Positions 52,401-63,100 of a stretch of DNA of 64,000 bases are shown here, in pieces. The position numbers and the translations under genes were made by a program. Source of the DNA: Nissolia schottii (lineage: Eukaryota; Streptophyta; Magnoliopsida; Fabales; Fabaceae); assembly GCA_003254905.1 (NCBI GenBank), contig QANU01104094.1:339509-403508 (forward strand), read 5' to 3'. Position 1 is the stretch's first letter; each line of letters opens with the position of its first letter. The notes beneath the pieces are model-generated. The model ran no database searches and was not told where the DNA came from. It was given only the letters and a program-made list of their open reading frames with translations.

Positions 52401-54969
52401 TTTTATATAAGGACGAAATTTACCGTAGTACAAATCTATAGAAACAAAATTTACGATTTTGTGAAAAATCTTTAAAATAAAACATAGTTAAAATTAAAAG
52501 TTTTTGTACGATTACTTTGTATATTTTTATCTGTTTCATTTTTAATAATTTTGGATTAACATTTATATCAATAACATTATTTTTAAGATAATTATATTTT
52601 GAAACATATTATATGTCTTTATAAGAATTAATCGCAATTCCTTATGATGAATCTAATTGAATTCTCATATTTGTAATAAATTAATGAGCAAAGAATTAAA
52701 TTCATAAAAAATGACAATGGTACTAGTTTGATTAAAAATCGTAATCTATGCCCCCCCATTTTCTCCATCCTACGATCAGCCATCCTCTCTCTGGGTGCAA
52801 TTCTTCTTCATCTTAGGAAACCAACACACAATATCAGTAGAGGAGCTATTTTTCAACCATTTTCCTTGTTCTTTGTGTGGTTGTGGAGGAGCTATTTTAT
52901 TTGTATAGTGTTTCACTTTAGCTTCTTATTTTTTCACACAAGACAAAAGTTGATGTTGATTATGCAAAAGTGGGGGAAGCTTCGTTTTCTGTAAGATCTG
53001 GCACCCCGCCACCCACTGTGTGCCACCGCCTCCCATCACTGTGCGCCGTCACTAAGGGGTATTTTCGGTTTTTCCTCTATTGGGTAGAAACCATCAACCA
53101 TGGATTTGCTTTGATTTACTTTGGGGCTTATTTATAGAATTGAATTTCATCCTCATGTCAATTCTAGCTTATTATTATGTTCCAAAACAAGAAATTGAAT
53201 TCCAATTAGTGGGAGAATTCAATTCCTTCCCTTTCCAAACGTGTTGTTAATTTTCTCTTAAACTACTTGAACTATTATCTCGAAGCAACATTTATACTAA
53301 CAACTAAACGACATATAAATTCACATTTAACCTTCAACACTGTTTATCTGATTTGTTACATAAAAGGGTATTTGGTTTGGGTTAAAAATGAGTGAAAAGT
53401 TTTCGCAAGAGATTTATGTGTGTTGTATAAAATAAAATTATATATGAACTTTTTTCATACAAATTTTATTTTTTTATATGAAAAATTTCCTTGAGTTTTC
53501 GTTCCTCATTGTTTTCCTTTTGGCTTTGCAGTATTTTTCATTCTCTATTATGAATGTGTTGTTCGTTCTTATATTTCCTTTATAAGAGTTTTATTCTTTT
53601 ATGAACGAAGATATTTAAATTTATTTTTAAAAGAAAACAAGGATAATACAATAGTTCAAGTTACAACATTTTTCTTTTAGTTGTTAATTTAAAAGACACA
53701 CATCAATATTCTTTAGGGTAAGAAACAAAATTACCGATTTTAGATGTGTTTAAAATATTGAGTGTATTCTTATCTTATTAGTATTAGATTAAATGTATCG
53801 TTCCTAATTTGTAAGTTTTTTTAATATTTCTTATAAATTAAATTTCTCTGTTTTTCAGAAAAGAAAAAAAAAGATTATTAGCAAAAGTAAAGAAATTTAG
53901 AGATTAAGAATTGTATTCATAAAGTGTTGTTATCAACAAAAAATTAAACAATAAAAAAAAAATCATTTCAACGCAAATAAAATCAATTATCAATTTAATT
54001 CATTTCAGATATCTAATCACTAATTTTTATCCTCAGTTATATGCCTCGTCGCATTACCAAAACAAATTATATGCCTCGTCTAATCTGAACCATTAGAGAC
54101 ACTCCCGTGCTTTCACGGTTCGCATAACTAGGGTCAAATTAAGATTTAGGAGTACATCTTAGCATTATTGTTAAATTGTTCCCCAAAAAAATAGCATTGT
54201 TGTTAAAAGTTTCAGTAATTGACGTTAATTTACACATAAAATTAATCAATATCAAAAACTTAAATACTTCATAATTAAAACAACTTTTTTTATAGTTTAA
54301 ATTTTTTTTAAAAATGAAAGTAAACAAAAAAATAGTTTTAATCTTATACAAAAACAACGTCAATGAAAAAAACAAGGAATAATTTAGGAATTAGTGAAAA
54401 ATGGAGAAAAGGGTTCGAAATTGAGATGATGTTTGCAGAGGAATTTAATCTCACCTATCAAATACAGCAAACTCAGAGACAAGTGTGTTGTAAACGGCAA
54501 CACTGTCAGGATGAAAACCATTCATGACATGGCTGGACATGGCGGTGGTGTTGTCCATGGAGTAAGCTTGCTGGGCGAACCCGTTCATGGGAGGCGGGTC
54601 AGCGGAGGTGTCATTAGACCCGAATATCTGTTCCCTGATGGCCTGGAATGAGTGTCCCGGATCCGGGTCCACGTAATGTGCCTGGTCCTTGAAGAAGAAC
54701 CTCTTCGAATTCGGGTCAGTTACGGATAACAGGTTCGACTCCGATCCGTTTACGCCGTTGATGGACGGGTTCAGCTTCTTCATCCAACCCAGCATGTGGT
54801 CGAACGAGCGATTCTCCATGACCAAAACGACCACGGTTTTGACAGGGTTCTCAATTGCATGGCTGGTGGGGGAGTTGCTGAGAATGAGAAGCAAAACAAG
54901 TACTGTGAACATGAAGAAGAAGAAGCAGCAGCTAGGACAGGCTTTTCGGGCACGGGTTCGGGTTCCCAT
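37490..54969 (-). CDS. Non-specific phospholipase C (phosphoesterase family)
   Basis: Four minus-strand exons, 54969-54455, 51137-50530, 47355-47179 and 37800-37490, join with matching phases at GT-AG sites into 1611 bp (536 residues plus stop), the usual NPC length. The N-terminus has basic residues, then a hydrophobic run ([14 protein letters not shown]), i.e. a signal peptide or anchor. Family motifs follow in order: [118 protein letters not shown], the [10 protein letters not shown] block and a C-terminal [14 protein letters not shown] with [10 protein letters not shown]. Plant NPCs hydrolyse membrane phospholipids such as phosphatidylcholine to diacylglycerol. The exact paralogue (NPC1/2/6-like) cannot be fixed. 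Nothing is broken in the frame. Intron 3 (9.4 kb) is filled with retrotransposons. Confidence 0.93.
38539..38796 (+). repeat. Possible 5' LTR of gypsy-like element in NPC intron 3
   Basis: It is a direct repeat of 46362-46607: shared AAGTAAATAAA, TAATAATTGG, AGTATAAATA (a TATA-like box) and the block GATTAGGGAAACATTT, then ACCAAAGATACACAAAAT. The two copies enclose an 8-kb stretch with gypsy-like gag text, so they may be diverged LTRs. The exact outer ends are not defined. Confidence 0.5.
38797..40436 (+). other. Probable retroelement interior with unrecognised frame 39971-40255
   Basis: The plus frame 39971-40255 (95 codons; [15 protein letters not shown]...) resembles plant retrotransposon gag-leader text rich in aromatic residues, but I could not place it in a family. 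GC-richer text at 38980-39240 resembles LTR or leader sequence. No host gene was seen. Confidence 0.35.
40437..41037 (+). repeat. Family-A LTR fragment, inverted relative to 29943-32067
   Basis: The segment 40640-41037 is the reverse complement, with moderate divergence, of 29943-30340. Shared blocks include GGTGGGTACCTCGG, GAGTTGTCAACTCA, ACTACTCGGTAGTC and ATCATGGATCC. It ends at 41037 with the complement of TGTCGTG. Weaker similarity extends left to about 40437. It is followed by gypsy gag-like text. Confidence 0.72.
41038..42412 (+). mobile_element. Gypsy gag-like remnant
   Basis: In broken plus frames the text reads [33 protein letters not shown] and HHGWPS, as in the core of gypsy gag (folding and RNA-binding part). 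A Glu/Lys-rich stretch at 41285-41491 follows, then low-information text to 42412. No zinc knuckle or pol is visible. It belongs to the retroelement stack in NPC intron 3. Confidence 0.55.
42413..45860 (+). repeat. Long LTR-like block in NPC intron 3
   Basis: It starts TGTTGCAACACCCCGC and ends GGATGTTACA. It carries the signature CCCACTCGCTTATGGTTCCAG near 45293-45313, also seen in the block at 32101-35145, so both are probably LTRs of related gypsy elements. It includes a CAC/ATC-rich tract (43860-44100), a C12 run (44781-44792) and a GT microsatellite (about 45549-45576). The flanking 5-mers do not match. Confidence 0.45.
43860..44100. repeat. CAC/CAT-rich low-complexity tract
   Basis: CACCAC, CATCAC and CACCATG triplets dominate. 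In one plus frame it reads as a His/Thr-rich peptide, but it is compositional, lies in an LTR-like leader and shows no other sign of a gene. Confidence 0.72.
46362..46607 (+). repeat. Possible 3' LTR, partner of 38539-38796
   Basis: It is preceded by a purine/T stretch (ATAGGGGTA) and starts TGTAATTTAACGGACC. It shares the TATA-like AGTATAAATA and the GATTAGGGAAACATTT block with the left copy. The end is unclear and may reach CATGTTACA near 46650. Confidence 0.5.
47356..50529. other. NPC intron 2, AT-rich with a G-rich block
   Basis: Mostly AT-rich intron sequence without recognisable genes. It includes the strand-biased G-rich region at 49940-50125 and SINE-like text near 48700-48860, where a weak internal B-box-like motif (GAGTTTGATTC) is seen. 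Confidence 0.5.
49940..50125. repeat. G-rich minisatellite-like tract
   Basis: The plus strand is dominated by GGTGGT, GGGTGTGG and (GGGGTA/GGAGTA)n units, notably 50080-50115. The long open frame on either strand is a by-product of the composition. The G-rich strand is the template strand of the NPC gene. Confidence 0.75.
51138..54454. other. NPC intron 1, AT-rich, nothing clear
   Basis: About 3.3 kb of A/T-rich sequence. No coding motifs, LTRs or inverted repeats were recognised by eye. Confidence 0.5.
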
Positions 54970-55062
54970 TCTTCTGTTTGTGTTATGGGGTGGGTGTGGT
55001 GTGGAGGGGTGAGATTTTTGGGTTTTAAGGGATTTCGGATTTTTTATCCGCCTGTGGGGTGG

Positions 55063-55072
55063 CTATTTATTT
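55063..55072 (-). promoter_or_regulatory. TATA-like box of the NPC gene
   Basis: AAATAAATAG on the minus strand lies about 95-105 bp upstream of the NPC start codon at 54969. This is a normal spacing for a plant TATA box with a 60-70 nt leader. It is the only such motif close to the start. Confidence 0.45.
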
Positions 55073-55129
55073 GCGATGAGTTTTGCTTGATTAAGCAAAC
55101 TCTAGTGACAGGTTGTTAGGGATGACAAC

Positions 55130-56114
55130 AATACCAAATGACCAGCGGGTGATGTTGTCCTAAGATATAAGGATTGGGTGCAATTTAGTCTTTTTATGTT
55201 AAAAGTATTTCAATCTCACAGGAATCCAACAATTTTTCGATAGAGGTGGGAATGAAAATAAGACAATTTTCATTTTCAGGAATACAATTTACTCAGAAAT
55301 ATTTTTTTAAATCATAAATCAAACATGAGAATGTCGCATTTTCATGACCACATTCCCGAGAATGTGAGAAGATTGTATGAGCCACACGCTCCCATAGGGA
55401 TTCAAATCCTTGTGAGTACAGGTAATAGGTCCCTATGATGAGTACGAATATGGGTAGCAAAGTATTAAATGGGTATGAGTAATGGAAGACATTTATCCAT
55501 ACCCACAAATATCTATTGTCATCTGCACTAGGGTAAAATGTTGGGGGTTTTTTTTTCGGTAGGATGGGTCGTTGGATTTTTTGTTGCAATTTTTTATTTT
55601 GTTATTGGATGAATATATTGTGCCCTTGGGATTAGTAGAAGCATTTAATTACAATGCAAAAGTTTTTGAGCAGTGTTTGACAGGCCTAATGCATTAACAT
55701 ATTTATCAACATACTCACTTATATGAATGACACTAATCTCCCAAGCATTTCTTTTAAAAGTTTTTTTACATTGTCATACAATCAAATCATTTGATATACA
55801 TAATTTTTTTAAGTAGTGGATAAGAAAGTCAATTGATTTTATTATGAGGCAAAATTTAATTGAATAACATAATTGTTATGGGCTAGCTCCGCAGAAGACT
55901 AAAACGACCTTAATGGGCCTCCATGGAGCACTAACCCACGCTCTAGCAATACTTCGCCTAGCCCAAAAACTAGGAAGATCCACCATGGAATCAAGGATGG
56001 GCCTAAAGTGGCCCATTTTCGAGATAATAGTTCGCCCTAATTTAGAGGTACTTCTAGGATATAAATAGTCCATTTTCCAAGTACGACGAATTGACCTTTT
56101 CTCTTTAACCTAAT
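55130..56114. other. Intergenic region upstream of NPC
   Basis: No genes were recognised. At 55880-56070 there are repeated GGGCCT/GCCCA blocks and a GATATAAATAG motif (about 56058-56068), which could be part of a small unclassified repeat just before the Athila-like element. Confidence 0.4.
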
Positions 56115-57603
56115 TGTTAAAAGCTTATTTTTGCACTCTCGTCATTTTATATATCCTACTTTACAGCTTTCGAATCCTTAAGGGATTCAATTCCAGTATA
56201 GTCGGGTATAGTCATATCCACAGGGAGTTGAATAAAGTCATTCTTGAGTTTGTTAATTAAACAATAAGGTAAGTGATTGGTAAATTGATTTTTAGATAAA
56301 GACGAGAAAATAAATACAAGATAAAATGACAACAAATTAGAGGTAGGTTAGGAAGCTTATTGGGTATTGACTCATATTACAGTTTCTTGTATTCATGTAC
56401 TTAAGGCATATAAATTATCATTCCTTTGATCCCTCGCCACTAGTTCTTATCTTAATCATCTTTTTCAAGCATGAGAAGATTGTTAGGTTTCCTTTATTCT
56501 TCTGTCAATTTCTTACGCAAACTAACAAAGTAAACCAATGTTATTCCAGGTGTTAAAACGACTAATAACCCTAATTCTATTTCTAGCAATTAGGTTTATT
56601 AGATGAGTTGATTCAGTTCCCACCTTAGTGATACAGTTTTCACTCGCAACGATTCGGTTTAGGTTCAAGCCCAAGTTAACTAAATTAAACATTGATTTGC
56701 TTTCAAATTAAGAAAGTAGTTCTCACTCACAAGTATTAAGTTACAAAACAACATTTAGATAGTTGAACTATAGCAAGCTTTAAGCGTAAAACTAATTCAC
56801 GTAAATCAAAGAAATAGATATATTCATTCACGTAAAAGTATATGGATACAATCATGCTATAACATTCATCAAAATCCCAACAACAAGATGATTATAAAAC
56901 CATCTTACAAGAGGAAATCACAGAGGCAAGGTGATGGACACTTACCATGACATGTTCTCACGTCGTCATGACAAGGACCGTCGTGCTTCTCGAGCGGCCC
57001 CTTTCCTAACCTCCTCTTTGTTTCTAAACACACTAACACGATTTCTAAATGTAAGAAAACAGTGGGAGAGAAAAGTGATCAACAGTGTTGAGTGTAGGGC
57101 CCTATTTATAGGGAAATTTCATGAAGGCCGTTGAGCGGCCTCAGGGCACCGCTGAGCGGTGCAGCTTTCTTCACCCTGAAGTCTTCTCTTTTCTACAAGG
57201 TGGCTCTGCTCTGACATTAACCTGTCACGCTGAGCGGCGTGCAGTGCGCTGAGCGCTATTAGGGCGGCTGTAGAGGTTGTAGGGTGGCTTGCAGAGGTTG
57301 CTTCAGCCTTAAGTTAATTCACTTTGAAGGACTAGGCCGCTGAGCGGCTTATGCGCCCGTTGAGCGTGTGCTTCTCAGCTTCTTTCTTAGTGCTTCGTTT
57401 GCTTTGCCTTTCCTTTTGTCCCCTGCTCCTTTCTTCTATGAGACTTTTTTCTGTAAAATTCACCATTTTATTCTATTTGTATCATCTTTTACTTGTGTGA
57501 AAATCTTGCAATAGTGGGGGAAATTAGTTCAAAAATAAATGGAAAAACAAAGAAAAAAGGTATTATTTTAACTTGTGAAAATACTAAAATATGGTACTTA
57601 ACA
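56115..57603 (-). repeat. Athila-like element 3' LTR
   Basis: It keeps a TATA box on the minus strand (TATAAATAG at 57102-57110) within GGGCCCTATTTATAGGG. Repeated GCTGAGCG hairpin-like motifs lie at about 57129-57370. It is a direct copy of 59933-61379. Confidence 0.9.
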
Positions 57604-59059
57604 ACTCTTCCTAACTTAAAACTTTGTTAGTCCTCAAACAAAAAGTACTGGTTCTGCAAAATCATATGTACAAAACATTTTTAAACATGTAGGAAGCTTA
57701 TGAACTAACAATCTGTTGAATTTTATCTCATAGTTTCAAATGTCATTACCTTTCAAGATGTATGCTGCTTTTCAAAGTCATAATATAGAAAAATGCAGTG
57801 TTTATGATAAATGCAATGGGCAATCACCTAATCCAATGTCTGTCAACCAAGGAAATTTTTCATATAATCTCTCAATCTGCAGATGAGGTAAGTGTTTCAC
57901 TCATTTGTCGACCAATGAATCATAGCAGATCGAATTTGTTACCTGTCTCAACATTCTGAACAATTGCATGGTTAATCAAGGATCATAAAAGGACTTCTTA
58001 GGGTTGTAATGTGGTGGTTGGGCTTTCAAAAAGATTTTGGTTTTTCTGGATAAGAAATATTTTCTAATCAAAAGAGCAATGAAACCAATTTCTTTTGTCA
58101 CCTTTTTCTTTTTCCCTGTAATCTCTAATTTCAACCCTTTTTTTCTCCTTTTTTCTTTTTCTCAATTTCTTTTCTTTTCTTCACTTTTTCTGTTTGTGAA
58201 ATTTGAGGAAATTTTTTTTTTCTCATTTCCTACACATTTCTGCTTCTATTCTTACTTGTTTTTGAACTTTTGTTGTATTATCACTTTTGCCGGTCACCAT
58301 GTTTCAACTTGGATCTTTGTCATAATCCAATAGAATGCTCTCTTAATGTAGAAATTAAGGGACGTCATTGTTTTTGTTTTAGGCTCAGGGACTATGAAAA
58401 AGTCAATAAATTTCTTATGTTAAGCTCAAAATGGGGTAACAAGGGATAATCCTAATCAGGGTAAGCTTTATGGCTGAGTGGTGGTTAATACTAAAGAACA
58501 GAATGCCTTGATCCTTTCTTTCCATTTTCATGCAATTATCAAAATTAGAGACTCAAACAAATCCAACTGTACAAAACAATGGTGATTCTCTCTATTTCTC
58601 CAGTGTTTAGGCTACAGTACCTCACTTGGCTTAGGTTTAATTTCCTTGATATCAAATAGTTTCAAAGTTATGCGCATGCAGCTATCTAAATTGTACATTT
58701 TACTAGTTATGAAAATCCCTAAGTGCATACTAATCTATCTTGGATTGTGCCTTTGATCCTATTCAATTTATGCATCATTCTTATTTGTTCATTTTTCCTG
58801 TATGTTTCAAAAAAGTTTGAACCAGTTTTTATCAATTAATACTCTATACACAACAATTTTGACAAACAAAATCTTATCAAAATGTACCCTAAAATATTAG
58901 ATGGATATATGAACAAAATATTATCGAAATATACTTATCTATAAGTATAAATAACGAAAACTGTAAATAAATGTACGTAAGATAAATAACGTATACTAGT
59001 TAACCGAAAGTAAAGAACAAAATATAAAGACTGAATTGAAAGCAAAACAACAAATTTGA

Positions 59060-59755
59060 AATTTTTCACTGTGCTTTTTGGAGGCTTTCTGACTGCTGCT
59101 TACTCTGATTAATGTTGTTTCCTTTACTCCTCGTCCTCCATGTCATCATCTTTTTCGAACTCCTCGTCCTCCATGTCATCATCTTTTTCGCCTGACTCGT
59201 CTTCTTCCAACTCAACATCTCCTCCAGAAGCTGGTGCCTCCCCATGCTGGAACGTGGCCGGTCCTCCGGCCATGCGTTTTACCTCATGTAGTCATCAAGG
59301 GATGGGCCGACGAAGCCGGGTTGGGCGCCAAAGATGCTGTGGAAACTGGTGTAGAAACCAGTGATGGCCGAGTAGCAGGCCCTTTTGTTGTCAGGACAAT
59401 TGGAGCTGCTGCTGTCTTTATGTTGCCAATTCTCTGTCAATATTGTCAAGTCTTTGGATGACAGAACTTTGTACTTGTGGATGCTGAGAGGAGGTGGTGG
59501 CATCCTCGGCCTATATCTCTGGGGGATCAGGCTGGACATGTAATTTCTCTAATACGAAGTAGAGGGTTCAATGTAGTGGGTGTTGATGTACACCACATTG
59601 AACTCCTTGAGCTTCGTTTCATGGGTTTCGTCCTGCTTATCATAAGCCCCACAGGAAATACAAAGAGCAGTAATCAAGGAGGGTAATACCATAGTGGTGG
59701 CTTTCTTGTCCACAGCTTCAGCGATGGCTGTAGATATGATGCCAGTAATGTCCAT
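59060..59755 (-). pseudogene. Gag-like remnant of Athila-type element with acidic tail
   Basis: Broken minus frames read MDITGIISTAIAEAVDKK, VLPSLITALCISCGAY, then KVLSSKDLTILTENW and GEAPASGGDVELEEDESG, ending in a strongly acidic Asp/Glu tail. The PSLITALC block recalls the putative plant transposon protein domain of Athila-type gag. Stops at 59549 and elsewhere break the frame. The acidic tail is doubled by a 36-bp tandem repeat (59128-59191). Confidence 0.5.
59128..59191. repeat. Two tandem copies of a ~34-bp acidic-coding unit
   Basis: ACTCCTCGTCCTCCATGTCA followed by TCATCTTTTTCG occurs twice in a row. On the minus strand it encodes repeated EKDDDMEDEE. Confidence 0.88.
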
Positions 59756-59853
59756 TGGGTGTTGCTGGAAGATGGATCACAGGAGGCGGCATTTATAGGC
59801 AGGGATATCAGATACATGTCGATTAGGACAGATGTTCCAACGGATGGACCATA

Positions 59854-59928
59854 GTCATTGTAGTATAGTGGTGAGTATTCCTGCTTGTCACGCAGGTGAC
59901 CTGCGTTTGATCCCCGGCAATGGCGCCA
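59854..59928 (+). tRNA. tRNA-Asp(GUC)-like sequence with encoded CCA, at the primer site of the LTR element
   Basis: 75 nt starting GTCATTG, with D-arm TAGTATAGTGGTGAGTA, anticodon arm CCTGC-TTGTCAC-GCAGG (anticodon GTC), a T-arm with loop TTTGATC, acceptor 3' side CAATGGC, discriminator G and a genomic CCA (59926-59928). The acceptor stem pairs at all 7 positions (one G-U) and the anticodon stem pairs fully. The T-stem has one C-C mismatch, and the B-box-like GTTTGATCC is off consensus. Plant nuclear tRNA genes do not encode CCA, so this was probably copied from a mature tRNA. On the minus strand it begins 4 nt after the 5' LTR end, exactly where the PBS belongs. The T-run after CCA could act as a pol III stop. 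Expression is unknown. Confidence 0.78.
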
Positions 59929-59932
59929 TTTT

Positions 59933-61379
59933 TGTTAAAAGATTATTTTTTCACTCTCGCCGTTTTATATATCCTACTTTACAGCTTTCAATTACAGTAT
60001 AGTCGGGTATAGTCGTATCCATAGGGAGTTGAATAAAGTCATTCTTGAGTTTGCTAATTAAACAATAAGGTAAGTGATTGGCAAAGTGATCTTTAGATAA
60101 AGACGAGAGAATAAATACAAGATAAAATGACAACAAATTAGAGGTAGATTAGGAAGCTTGTTGGGTATTGACTCATATTACATTTTCTTGTATTCATGTA
60201 CTTAATCATATGAATTATCATTCCTTTGATCCCTCGCTACCAGTTCTTATCTTAATCATCTTTTTAAAGCATGAGAAGATTATTAGGTTTCCTTTATTCT
60301 TCTGTTAATTTCTTGCACAAACTAACAAAGTAAACCAATGTTATTCGAGATGTTAAAATGACTAATAAGCCTAATTCTACTTCTAGCAATTAGGTTTATT
60401 AGATGAGCTGATTTAGTTCCCACCTTAGTGATGCAGTTTTCACTCGCAACAATTCGATTTAGGTTCAAGCCCAAGTTAACTAAATTAAACATTGATTTGC
60501 TTTCAACCTAACAAAGTAGTTCTCACTCACAAGTATTAAGTTACAAAACAATATTTAGATAGTTGAACTATAGCAAGTTTTAAGCGTAAAACCAATTCAC
60601 GTAAATCAAAGAAATAGATATATTCATTCACGCAAAAGTATATGGATACAATCATGCTGTAACATTCATCAAAATCCCAACAATAAGAGGATTACAAAAC
60701 CATCTTACAAGAGGAAATCACAGAGGCAAGGTGATGGACACTTACCATGACACGTTATCACGGCGTCATGACAAGGATCGTCATACTTCTCGACTACTCT
60801 TGGCCCCTTTCCTAACCTCCTCTTTGTTGCTAAAACACACTAACTCGAATTCTAAATGTGAGAAAACAGTGGGAGAGAAAAGTGATCAACAATTCACGAG
60901 GGCCGCTGAGCAGTCTCAGGGTACCGCTGAGCGACGTAGCTTTCTTTACCCTGAAGCTTCTCTTTTCTGAAAGGTGGCTGTGCTCTGACATTATCATGTC
61001 ACGTTGAGCGGTGTGCTGGGAGCTAAGTGGTGTCAGGGCGGCTGCAGAGGTTGCAGGGTGGCTTGCAGAGGTTGCTTTAGCCTTAAGTTACTTCACTTTG
61101 AAGGACTAGGCCACTGAGCGGCTTATGTGCCCGCTGAGCGGTGTACTTCTCAGCTTCTTCCTTAATGCTTCGCTTGCTTTGCCTTTCCTTTTGTCCCCTG
61201 CTCCTTTCTTCTATGGGACTTTTTTCTGTAAAATTCACCATTTTATTCCATTTGTATCCATCTTTTACTTGTGTGAAAATCTTGCAATCATGGGGGAAAT
61301 TGGTTCGAAAGTAAATCGAAAAACAAAGCAAAAAGGTATTATTTTAACTTGTGAAAATACTAAAATATAGTACTTAACA
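59933..61379 (-). repeat. Athila-like element 5' LTR, TATA box deleted
   Basis: It matches the LTR at 56115-57603 along its length but lacks about 32 bp after GATCAACA (near 60891), including the TATA box region. As the 5' LTR of the minus-oriented element it would hold the active promoter, so this copy is probably silent. Confidence 0.88.
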
Positions 61380-61567
61380 CTAATCTTCCACCCCTTACAT
61401 AGACTTACTTGGTCGTTGGAGTGCTTGCAGGTACCCAATGCCGTCGTGCTGACTATACATCTGAGAAAATAAAAAGATAAAGAAGCATAACAAAAAACAT
61501 GCAATGGGAAAAATGGATGACGGGGATGAGGATGAGGAAAAAGAATATATGATTTCACAGAAGATGG

Positions 61568-61795
61568 GCACTTTATTAAAAATAGTTGATACATTTTTTT
61601 CAATACTTTTGATATCTATACATTTCTCATAACTGTACTATTTTGAAGAGCAAAAACATGACCATGAAGAAGAGGAAAAATTAGCTAGGTTGCACAAACG
61701 ATAGTACTTTATTATAAATAGTTGATACATTTTTTGATACAGTTTATACTTATACATTTCTCATAGCTTCGCTATTCTAGAGATCGAAAACATGA
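61568..61795. repeat. ~139-bp direct duplication
   Basis: ACTTTATTA(A/T)AAATAGTTGATACATTTTTT, ATACATTTCTCATA and AAAACATGACCAT occur in the same order at about 61568-61660 and 61707-61795 with moderate divergence. No coding content. Confidence 0.72.
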
Positions 61796-62989
61796 CCATC
61801 ACAAGAATTCACCATCACCATACCAACACTCAAAACAAATATGCATCAATACATAAATCCATACCTTATTCAGCCCCAGGTAGTTAGAAAGGCCTTTGGC
61901 CAACTCATTACGGATCTGGGTCGTTCTCCACCGAGATAATTGAAGATCTTCCAATTTTAAGAACCTTAATCACCTGCTTACTTGGAGCTAACCGACGATC
62001 TCTAAAATGTTTATAGAACTCAACATCAACCTGCTTCACGATTCATGCCACAATTTCATAGAGTTTGCAACCATGCAAAGAGGGCGGGCTCCACATGATT
62101 AGGGATTTGTGCAGAATGAGATGGATTTTCATTGAAACGACGTTATCACCGCATAAGACATTGTAACTTGTTACTGTTGGAAGGAGAGAGACACACAACA
62201 GGGGCCCTCATTTAACTACCACTTGTCGTCGGTAAAAACAACAAAAGACGGTGTCTTTCATATGTTTTTGTGCACCAAAGACATCGCCAAATAACCATAC
62301 TATTTTTTATGAATTTTTTTTTTGCTTTTTGTGTCAAGTTAAAGGCAAAACAACTAAAAGAGACTTAAAAATAAGGATACTAGGATGATGGGATTCGAAC
62401 GTGGACTTATGTGCATGCTTGACCTACTTCCATCCACTAGCCCACTTCATTATGCTTCACTTGTCTTATTTTTACAGAATACATATATATTAATAAATTT
62501 AAAAAATTTAAAAGAAAAAGACTCTTCTTCTTAGTCGACTCTTGGCTTCAAAAAGATTACGAGATCACCTTCACTTATACATTTAGAGAAGAAACCTCTA
62601 TGCAGACCCCCTTGCCAATTTTGGCACTTCCCTCTTTGCTGGAATTCGCTTTAAGGATCGTCCTCCTAGGCTCGATCTAGATTTCCATTTTTGCTTTCTC
62701 TTTGGACTTTTGACCCCTCTGTAAGTCAAAAAAGAGATTAATTTGTCTGCAGCAACAACAGGTAATGTTAGGTCCCATGGTTATTAAACTGGAGTGGTAA
62801 CTCATAAACTCGTATTATTTTATGATTTTAGGTACCAAAATCGAGTTAACGTAGATGTAAACTTGGCTAAACTCAATAGAACTCGGTCAAACTTGTTCAA
62901 ACTCGTGAGTTCACTCATGATTTCACAAGTCTACCAAGAGGCTACACGGACTAATAGAATCCAATATATATTTTGTTTGCTCAATATTA

Positions 62990-63100
62990 GTTTAAAAGGT
63001 GAAGTAACTTAGTGGCATTTGTGAGGGGATGTGTTTCTCTTGTCTCAAGGGTTGCAATTTCAAATCCTTGCTTCCTCCAAATTAGAATTTTATTTTCTAT
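62990..63100 (+). repeat. Possible tRNA-derived SINE fragment
   Basis: TAACTTAGTGGCATTTGTGAG resembles an A-box region, and GGTTGCAATTTCAAATCC about 40 bp later resembles a B box, with T/C-rich text after. The ends are not defined. Confidence 0.3.

Larger units (their letters stand above)
56115..61379 (-). mobile_element. Athila-like gypsy element, non-autonomous, with full tRNA-Asp primer region
   Basis: The LTRs are 56115-57603 (1489 bp) and 59933-61379 (1447 bp). Their ends are TGTTAAAAG and ACTTAACA (plus reading). The target duplication CTAAT is exact on both sides (56110-56114, 61380-61384). A minus-strand polypurine tract (TTAGGAAGAG) abuts the left LTR, and the primer site abuts the right LTR, so the element reads right to left. 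The PBS is of tRNA-Asp type, as in Athila. The 2.3-kb interior encodes only gag-like pieces (59755-59060) with an acidic tail. No protease, RT or integrase is seen, so the element depends on a relative for movement. Confidence 0.92.

Noticed and set aside
61880-62080. Minus-strand exon-like text ending at a possible splice donor
   Set aside because: Needs a frameshift, has no recognised family, and no neighbouring exon was found.
62370-62460. GGATTCGAAC motif suggesting a tRNA gene
   Set aside because: No acceptor, D or anticodon stem could be formed around it; such motifs are common in plant repeats.
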